From: an uncultured Oscillospiraceae bacterium
GTDB lineage: Bacteria > Bacillota > Clostridia > Oscillospirales > Oscillospiraceae
Reading direction: 5' to 3'
Length of the DNA: 5,871 nucleotides
NCBI GenBank assembly: GCA_959022875.1
Contig: CAUFAM010000085.1
Location: 1-5,871, forward strand
Positions 1 through 4,153 of the stretch are shown here, one piece after another. Position 1 is the first letter of the stretch, and each line of letters opens with the position of its first letter. The position numbers and the translations under genes were made by a program. The notes beneath the pieces were generated by a model, which saw nothing but the letters and a program-made list of their open reading frames with translations, was not told where the DNA came from and made no database searches.

Positions 1-420
1 AAAATACTCCTTTGGGAACAGCACCGGGCTGCACGTGGTCTCCCCCCAGGCCAAGCGAACTACCGCCTCCGGGTGGGCCAGAAAGGCATCCAGTATCGTT
101 TCCATGCTTTGTCTGGTACAAAGGGGCTGGTCGCCCATGACAAACAGACATCCATCCATGCCCTCCATGACCTCAACACCCCGGCAAATGCTCTCACTCT
201 GGGGCCCTCCGGGGTAGCACAGACAGGTAAGGCCTTGTTCCCTGCACAGTTCCTCCACTCCCTGGGAGGAGGCCACCACCACAAGTTTGGAAAACCTCTC
301 CCGGGGCAGGGCGGAGAGCACATGGCCCAGCACCGGCCGGTCACCCAGCATCTGAAGCAGCTTGTTGTCTCCAAACCGGCGGCCCTGTCCCGCTGCCAGC
401 ACCACACATCCCAGCATCAT
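1..420 (-). CDS. MobA/MocA-like molybdenum cofactor nucleotidyltransferase, 3' end missing
   Basis: This reading frame stays open for 140 codons from ATG 420 to the window edge, so the C-terminus is missing. The N-terminus has the nucleotide-binding signature of the NTP-transferase fold: VVLAAGQGRRFG near residues 6-17 followed by NKLL (19-22). A QSESICRG segment lies near 74-81, the metal-binding MGDQPL near 95-100, and a CSPVLFP segment near 130-136. Known relatives transfer CMP or GMP from CTP or GTP to molybdopterin in the cytoplasm, giving the dinucleotide cofactor; xanthine dehydrogenase-type enzymes usually use the cytosine form (MocA). The visible part does not settle CTP versus GTP. 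ATG 420 overlaps the NTPase stop in an ATGA motif, so translation is probably coupled; ATG 417 is an equally possible start. It is the last visible gene of the operon. Eight cysteines in 140 residues is high. A MobA/MocA-fold identity is well supported, the exact substrate is not. Confidence 0.85.
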   Translation of the reverse strand, partial: MMLGCVVLAAGQGRRFGDNKLLQMLGDRPVLGHVLSALPRERFSKLVVVASSQGVEELCREQGLTCLCYPGGPQSESICRGVEVMEGMDGCLFVMGDQPLCTRQSMETILDAFLAHPEAVVRLAWGETTCSPVLFPKEYF

Positions 421-947
421 GGCTCTCTCACCTCGTCCAGATCCAGCACAAAGCAGTCCGCCCGCTCCCGCAGGCGATTTAAAAAGGGGAGTTCCTCCTT
501 GCGCAGGGCAGCCAGAACGCGCTTTTGTTCAAACAAGTCCCACAGCGCCTGCTGATAGGCGGGGCTGGACTGCTCCAAAAAGCCGATCTCGTCCACTGCC
601 GCCCACTCTCCCGGCGTTGCCAGCACCTGCCGGACCAGCTGTGTGCCGACCGTGTCCAGCACTCCGGGCACCGGCTCCATGGCAGCGTCCGTTCGCCGGG
701 CAATCACATACTGCTCTCCTCGGCCGCGCTTCTCCAGCCACACCAGCACCGGAAGGCCGTCCGCTCCCCGCTCCACGCCGCTGCGCAGCCCAGGAACCGA
801 CCTGTTCTCCAGCAGCGCCTCAAGCAAGGTGGTCTTCCCCCGGCCCTTTCCGCCGGTAATCAGAAGATGCCGCCGGGAGGAAGCCAGAAAAGTGCTCCTG
901 GTATAGGCGCTCAGCCAACTCATCGCATGATAGACGGTATGCTCCAT
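417..947 (-). CDS. THEP1-like P-loop nucleoside-triphosphatase
   Basis: A small cytoplasmic NTPase of 176 residues if started at ATG 947. It has a Walker A loop, LLITGGKGRGKTTLL (about residues 28-42), and a Walker B segment, WAAVDEIGFLE (about 115-125). A C-terminal pattern of VLAALRKEELPFLNRLRERAD follows (written here only as a landmark near 144-164). The DEIG plus terminal layout resembles the THEP1/NTPase_1 family, which hydrolyses NTPs in vitro but whose cellular role is poorly known. The gene sits between a ModE-like regulator and a MobA/MocA-like enzyme, where other bacteria may carry the GTPase MobB, so a molybdenum cofactor role is inferred. The start is uncertain. The frame opens at a TGA at 956-954, and the in-frame choices are ATG 947, ATG 923, or CTG 887, which has AGGAG at 899-895 seven bases upstream and puts the P-loop at the N-terminus as in relatives. 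The 5' part overlaps the regulator gene in another frame. Confidence 0.8.
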   Translation of the reverse strand: MEHTVYHAMSWLSAYTRSTFLASSRRHLLITGGKGRGKTTLLEALLENRSVPGLRSGVERGADGLPVLVWLEKRGRGEQYVIARRTDAAMEPVPGVLDTVGTQLVRQVLATPGEWAAVDEIGFLEQSSPAYQQALWDLFEQKRVLAALRKEELPFLNRLRERADCFVLDLDEVREP

Positions 948-1215
948 AGCGCTTCAAAAGCTCCTTTCCCTCGGGGGTCAGGGTGCTGCCCCCGCCCCCT
1001 TTTCCACCCACCATGCGCTCCATCAGGGGAAACCCCAGTTGCTCCTCAGCATGTTTCATGATCCGGAAGGCCTTGGTGTAGGCCATGCCCATCTGCTGGG
1101 CAGCCGCGCGCAGACTTTGGGTCTGCTCCACCCCCAGCAAAAGGCGGTAGGGGCCTTCGCCGAAAAAGCGCTCTCCTTCCTCGTCCAGAAAGCTGACGGT
1201 CAGTCTGAGTTTCAT
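820..1215 (-). CDS. ModE-like winged-helix DNA-binding protein, single domain
   Basis: A 131-residue protein that is almost entirely the N-terminal DNA-binding domain of ModE. A helix-turn-helix spans about residues 32-60 (SLRAAAQQMGMAYTKAFRI is the core). The diagnostic glycine-rich wing, GGKGGGGSTLTPEG, is at 70-83, with a dimerisation-type helix after it. E. coli ModE is about twice as long and carries two molybdate-binding (Mop/TOBE) modules after this domain. None is present here, so direct metal sensing by this protein is not evident. Its likely role is transcriptional control of this operon, possibly through the inverted repeat at 4076-4101 (inference). ATG 1215 overlaps the ATPase stop (ATGA), and GGAGG lies about nine bases upstream. 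The last twenty or so residues, after about 110, are encoded in DNA that also encodes the NTPase P-loop, and they look like unconserved tail. Confidence 0.88.
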   Translation of the reverse strand: MKLRLTVSFLDEEGERFFGEGPYRLLLGVEQTQSLRAAAQQMGMAYTKAFRIMKHAEEQLGFPLMERMVGGKGGGGSTLTPEGKELLKRYGAYRLSCDELAERLYQEHFSGFLPAASSDYRRKGPGEDHLA

Positions 1216-1994
1216 GGCTCCTCCCCTCCGATCATCACATAGCGGCCCTTGTGCTGCAAAACCTCCACCGGGCCGTATACCTCCCGCAGTGCCCGCTCCA
1301 GTTCCTCCCGGCTAAGACTCTCCAGGCTCAGGTCATGGATCAGAGCCCCGTCTTTCATCAGCAGCAGCCGGTGGGCGTGGGCCAGGGCGGAATTGACATC
1401 GTGGCTGCACAGCAGCGCGCCCCCTTGCTCCCTGCGCAGATAGTCCTTCAGCAGCCCCATCATGCGCATTCGGTTGGAAACGTCCAGGGCACTGTCCGGC
1501 TCGTCCAGCACCAGCAGCTCCGGAGCGCACACCAGGGTCCGGGCAAAGAGCACCATCTGCTTCTGCCCCTGGCTGAGGTTCTGGAAGGGCTGATGGGCCA
1601 GATGGGCCATGCCCACCCACTCCAGCGTCTCCATGGCCCGGCGGCGGTGGGACACTCCGGGGCTTTCCAACAGCCCCAGCTGGGGGTTAACCCCCATGAG
1701 CACCACATCCAGAACCGGCAGTTCCAGGGTCATACGTCCCCCTTGGGCCAGATAGCCCATGTGCCGGGCCCGCTCCCGGCGGCTGAGGGCCGAGAGGGGC
1801 TGTCCGCCCAGAATCCGCTCCCCCTTGCTGGGCAGCAGCGTGCACACCGCCCGCAGCAGGGTGGTCTTTCCCGAACCGTTTCCCCCAAGAAGGGCACATA
1901 TTTCCCCTCTCCAAAGGGAAAAGCTGACGTCGTGGATCACATCCCCCCCGCCGTATCCGGCGCACAGGTGCTCCACCTGCAAAAGCTCTCTCAC
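1212..1994 (-). CDS. ABC transporter ATP-binding protein (FecE/BtuD/MolC type)
   Basis: Cytoplasmic ATPase of 260 residues that powers the importer encoded with it. All ABC motifs are visible: Walker A GGNGSGKTT (residues 37-45), Q-loop glutamine at 84, signature LSQGQ (140-144, a variant of LSGGQ), Walker B LLVLDEP (160-166), D-loop SALD (168-171) and switch histidine H198. Length and order fit the FecE/BtuD family. The start chosen is GTG 1994, because a perfect AGGAGG (2008-2003) sits eight bases upstream and the conserved N-terminus (ELLQVEHLCAGYGG) begins right after it. The frame stays open further upstream, but that part overlaps the permease gene and shows no conserved sequence. GTG overlaps the permease stop by 4 bp (GTGA). 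Substrate cannot be read from the ATPase; the neighbours suggest molybdate or tungstate, making it a MolC-like protein. Confidence 0.93.
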   Translation of the reverse strand: MRELLQVEHLCAGYGGGDVIHDVSFSLWRGEICALLGGNGSGKTTLLRAVCTLLPSKGERILGGQPLSALSRRERARHMGYLAQGGRMTLELPVLDVVLMGVNPQLGLLESPGVSHRRRAMETLEWVGMAHLAHQPFQNLSQGQKQMVLFARTLVCAPELLVLDEPDSALDVSNRMRMMGLLKDYLRREQGGALLCSHDVNSALAHAHRLLLMKDGALIHDLSLESLSREELERALREVYGPVEVLQHKGRYVMIGGEEP

Positions 1995-2968
1995 CCTTCT
2001 CCCCTCCTTCTGCACATCATCCAAAAGAGGAAGGGCGCGCCCAGCAGAGAGGTAATAATGCTGATGGGAATTTCCGAGCTGCCCACGCTCCGGGCCAGCA
2101 CATCGGCCAGCAGCAGCAATACGCCCCCGCACAGTCCCGACAGCACCGTGGTGGAAAACCGGCTGCTCTGGGTGAGCAGCCGGGCGGTGTGGGGAGCCAG
2201 CAGCCCTACAAAGGAGATAAGGCCGGTGACGCTGATCACCGCCCCCGTCACCAGGGTGGCCAGCAGCAGCACCCCGGTGCGCACCGCGCCTACGGAGACC
2301 CCCAAGGTACGGGCCTCTTCCTCCTCCAGCCCCAGCAGCAGGATCTGCCGCCGGAGCAGACAAAGCCCCGCCAGCCCCGCCAGAATCCAGGGGGCCGCCC
2401 CCAGGGTCTTGTCCAGGGTCACATCGGCAAAGCTGCCCATGATCCAGAACTCAATGGAGGCCAGCTCCTTTTCCGGGTCGGCGGTGAGCTTCATCAGCAT
2501 CAGCACCGCCTGGGCCAGGGCGTTGACCACAATGCCCGAGAGCACCAGATTGGCAATCCCCCGGTCGCGGGCGGCCGCAGACAGGGCCAGGGCGGCCAGT
2601 ACCGCCGCAAATCCCCCGCCAAAGGCCCACAGGGCAGTGAGGACGCTGCCGCCCCCAAAAAAGAGGATGCCCGCCGCCGCCCCCGCCGAGGCCCCGGATG
2701 CCACCCCGATGATGTCCGGGGCGGCCAGGGGATTGCGAAATACCATTTGATAGACGCTGCCCGCTATTCCCAGGGCAAGGCCCGCCAGCAGCACCATACA
2801 GGTGCGGCCCAGCCGCAGGGTGACAAACACCCGGGCCACATAGGGGTCGCTCCACAGCCCCTGCCAGGTGATGGGATAACGGCCCACCATCAGGGAAAGG
2901 CACGCCGCCCCCGCCAACAGGACCAGGGCAGCCAGGAAGCACACCCCTGTCCGTTTTTCGTCTCTCAC
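1991..2968 (-). CDS. FecCD/BtuC-family ABC transporter permease (MolB-like)
   Basis: Polytopic inner-membrane protein of 325 residues, the usual size for this family, with about ten hydrophobic segments starting near residue 8. Family motifs are clear: SVYQMVFRNPLAAPDIIGVA near 71-90 with the small-residue run after it, an ARTLGVSVGAVR stretch that should form the coupling loop to the ATPase, GLISFVGLLAPHTARL in the C-terminal third, and EIPISIITSLLGAPF near the end. It would form a homodimeric channel receiving substrate from the lipoprotein encoded just upstream. The start is GTG 2968, seven bases after the lipoprotein stop; its ribosome site is weak, so translational coupling is likely. 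The family imports siderophores, haem, B12, and in the H. influenzae MolBC case molybdate/tungstate. The last substrate is favoured here only by context. Confidence 0.93.
   Translation of the reverse strand: MRDEKRTGVCFLAALVLLAGAACLSLMVGRYPITWQGLWSDPYVARVFVTLRLGRTCMVLLAGLALGIAGSVYQMVFRNPLAAPDIIGVASGASAGAAAGILFFGGGSVLTALWAFGGGFAAVLAALALSAAARDRGIANLVLSGIVVNALAQAVLMLMKLTADPEKELASIEFWIMGSFADVTLDKTLGAAPWILAGLAGLCLLRRQILLLGLEEEEARTLGVSVGAVRTGVLLLATLVTGAVISVTGLISFVGLLAPHTARLLTQSSRFSTTVLSGLCGGVLLLLADVLARSVGSSEIPISIITSLLGAPFLFWMMCRRRGEG
1995..2010 (-). promoter_or_regulatory. Ribosome binding site that sets the ATPase GTG start
   Basis: AGGAGG occupies 2008-2003 on the minus strand, eight bases before GTG 1994. 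It lies inside the 3' end of the permease gene and explains why the rare-type start GTG is preferred over upstream extensions of the same frame. Confidence 0.75.
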
Positions 2969-2975
2969 GGGGTTC

Positions 2976-4058
2976 TTACCAGCTCAAAAGCTGGGTGTCG
3001 ATTTCCACGCCGTAGAACTGCTGATAGAAGTCCGCTGCGTCGGCCTGGAACTGCTCAAAGGCATACTCCTCCCCGTGGAGAACGCTGGCCACCCAGCGGC
3101 TGCCCACCAGGGCGCTGGGGACGGGGGAATCCCAGGACTCAAAGGCGGAGGGCATGGCGTACACCCGGCCGTTTTTCACCGCGTCCAGCTGCTGCAGCTG
3201 AGGATCGGCCAGCAGCTCATCCTTGGAGTAGGCCGCGTCAGAGGCCATGATGATGACTTCGGGGTTCCAGGCAAGCAGCTGCTCATAGGACACATCCGCC
3301 CAGTAGGTATCCTCCAGCTCCGCAGCCACATTTTCGCCGCCGCCCATCTCCAGAAGGGTGTTCTGGTACATGGCGGCTCCGGCGGTGCTCAGGTAGCTGC
3401 TGTTGCCCGCCAGATAGACGCTGGGCTTTTCCACATCGGCCAGGATCTCGGCCAAGAACTCCTCCGTCTGCTGGTTATAGTCCAGCAGCTCCCAGCCCTT
3501 CACCGGATCGCCAATGGCGGCATTGAAAAGGCGAATGGTCTCGTTCAGCTCCTCCAGGCTCTCGGGGTTGACGGTGATCACCGTAAGGCCCAGCTCCTCC
3601 AGGGCGGGGACGGTGTCCTTCAGCTTCAGGGGCAGGATCACAAGGTCAGGCTCCAGCGCCGCACAGCCCTCCAGGTCAAACTCCTTCGCGGTGCCCACCG
3701 AGGGCAGCTCCAGAAGCTCCGGGGCGGCCAGGGCATAGATGGGCCGGGTGTCCGCCTTGGCCTCAATGCCCACCAGCTTGTCCTCATGGCCCAGGGCAAT
3801 GAGCATGGAAGTGGTGATGTAATAGCCGCTGACCAGCTTTTCGGGCTGCTCCGCAATGGTCACCTCACGCCCGGCGGCGTCGGTCACCGTGACGGGGAAG
3901 GCCGCCTCAGACTGGGTGCTGCTGTCTGCCTGGGAGCTGACAGAAGATGCACTCTGGGACGCGGCGCTCCCACTGGAAGCGCTCCCCGGGTTGGAACAGG
4001 CCGCCAGGGACAGGGCCATAGCGCCCGCCAGGAGCAAGGACAAAAGTCTCTTTTTCAT
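2976..4058 (-). CDS. ABC transporter substrate-binding lipoprotein, BtuF/MolA-like (Peripla_BP_2)
   Basis: Secreted, lipid-anchored binding protein of 360 residues. Residues 1-21 are a lipoprotein signal: MKKR, a hydrophobic core, then a LAAC lipobox with C21 as the acylated cysteine. A Ser/Ala/Gln-rich flexible linker follows to about 50. The mature part begins with PVTVTDAAGREVTI and contains the two-lobe fold of cluster A-II/class III binding proteins, with KLVSGYY, LVGIEAKAD, LEPDLVILPL, NPEVIIMAS and a KNGRVYAMPSAFESWDSP stretch near the end. Met 4058 is chosen because GGAGGA lies seven bases upstream and the signal peptide begins there; the frame extends ten codons further, but those would run through the operator. 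It is the first gene of the operon, next to its permease. The ligand is inferred to be molybdate or tungstate from the neighbours; iron complexes or cobamides remain possible. Confidence 0.92.
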   Translation of the reverse strand: MKKRLLSLLLAGAMALSLAACSNPGSASSGSAASQSASSVSSQADSSTQSEAAFPVTVTDAAGREVTIAEQPEKLVSGYYITTSMLIALGHEDKLVGIEAKADTRPIYALAAPELLELPSVGTAKEFDLEGCAALEPDLVILPLKLKDTVPALEELGLTVITVNPESLEELNETIRLFNAAIGDPVKGWELLDYNQQTEEFLAEILADVEKPSVYLAGNSSYLSTAGAAMYQNTLLEMGGGENVAAELEDTYWADVSYEQLLAWNPEVIIMASDAAYSKDELLADPQLQQLDAVKNGRVYAMPSAFESWDSPVPSALVGSRWVASVLHGEEYAFEQFQADAADFYQQFYGVEIDTQLLSW

Positions 4059-4065
4059 AAAAAAT

Positions 4066-4071
4066 TCCTCC
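4066..4071 (-). promoter_or_regulatory. Ribosome binding site of the substrate-binding lipoprotein gene
   Basis: GGAGGA on the minus strand, followed by a seven-base A/T spacer and ATG 4058. It fixes the start at the MKKR signal peptide rather than at the ATG 30 bases further upstream. Confidence 0.85.
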
Positions 4072-4075
4072 AATA

Positions 4076-4101
4076 TCGTTATGCTCAAAAAAGCATAACG
4101 A
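4076..4101 (-). promoter_or_regulatory. Inverted repeat matching the layout of a ModE operator (Mo-box)
   Basis: Two perfect 9-bp arms, TCGTTATGC and GCATAACGA, are separated by eight bases. The outer hexamers give CGTTAT-N12-ATAACG, the same half-sites and spacing that I recall for the E. coli modA operator bound by ModE. The repeat lies between the candidate -10 (4111-4106) and the ribosome site (4071-4066), so it should cover the transcription start, the position of a repressor site. The operon it precedes encodes a ModE-like DNA-binding protein. In RNA the repeat could also fold as a hairpin, but no U-run follows, so a terminator role is less likely. Confidence 0.7.
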
Positions 4102-4105
4102 AGGT

Positions 4106-4129
4106 ATCATAAAAGCCGCACCCTGTCAA
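4106..4129 (-). promoter_or_regulatory. Candidate promoter of the importer/cofactor operon
   Basis: On the minus strand TATGAT (4111-4106) is a good -10 match and would place the start near 4099. A perfect TTGACA (4129-4124) lies only 12 bases upstream, too short for a normal sigma-70 pair; at the proper 17-base spacing TTGACA would pair with the poor TACCTT. So a promoter is expected here from the gene layout, but its exact -35/-10 pairing is unresolved. It overlaps the terminator of the upstream gene. Confidence 0.45.
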
Positions 4130-4147
4130 GGCAGGATGCGGCTTTTA
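4110..4147 (-). terminator. Rho-independent terminator after the xanthine dehydrogenase-family gene
   Basis: Perfect 11-bp arms, TAAAAGCCGCA and TGCGGCTTTTA, enclose a further CCTG/CAGG stem after one mismatch and a six-base loop. The hairpin begins six bases after the stop codon at 4154. The T-run is short (four) in the minus direction, and the A-rich foot on the other side makes it look bidirectional. It separates the hydroxylase transcript from the importer operon. Confidence 0.8.
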
Positions 4148-4153
4148 CACGAT

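Noticed and set aside
60..407. A 115-codon minus-strand frame rich in Trp, Arg and Cys.
   Set aside because: It overlaps the nucleotidyltransferase gene in another frame, and that frame has the LAAG, GDQP and SPVLFP motifs; this one has none.
1995..2363. N-terminal extension of the ATPase frame to give a 383-residue protein.
   Set aside because: The extension overlaps the permease gene, reads as Gly/Ala/Arg-rich noise, and a perfect AGGAGG supports the start at GTG 1994.
1251..2750. A 499-codon open frame on the plus strand.
   Set aside because: It lies antisense to the ATPase and permease genes, which have complete family motifs. Its translation is low-complexity (Gln, His, Pro, Ser, Arg) without a recognisable domain, typical of GC-rich antisense shadow.
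4076..4101. The inverted repeat as a second terminator for the upstream gene.
   Set aside because: The 9-bp stem is A/T-rich and followed by ATATTGG rather than a U-run, and a better terminator already sits at 4110-4147.
3075..4112. A 345-codon plus-strand frame opposite the lipoprotein gene.
   Set aside because: No domain, signal or ribosome site fits; the opposite strand has a clear signal peptide, lipobox and binding-protein motifs.
4059..4153. A molybdenum cofactor riboswitch or other structured leader before the operon.
   Set aside because: The expected leader is only about 40 bases, too short for that riboswitch class, and the structure present is explained by a terminator and an operator-like repeat.
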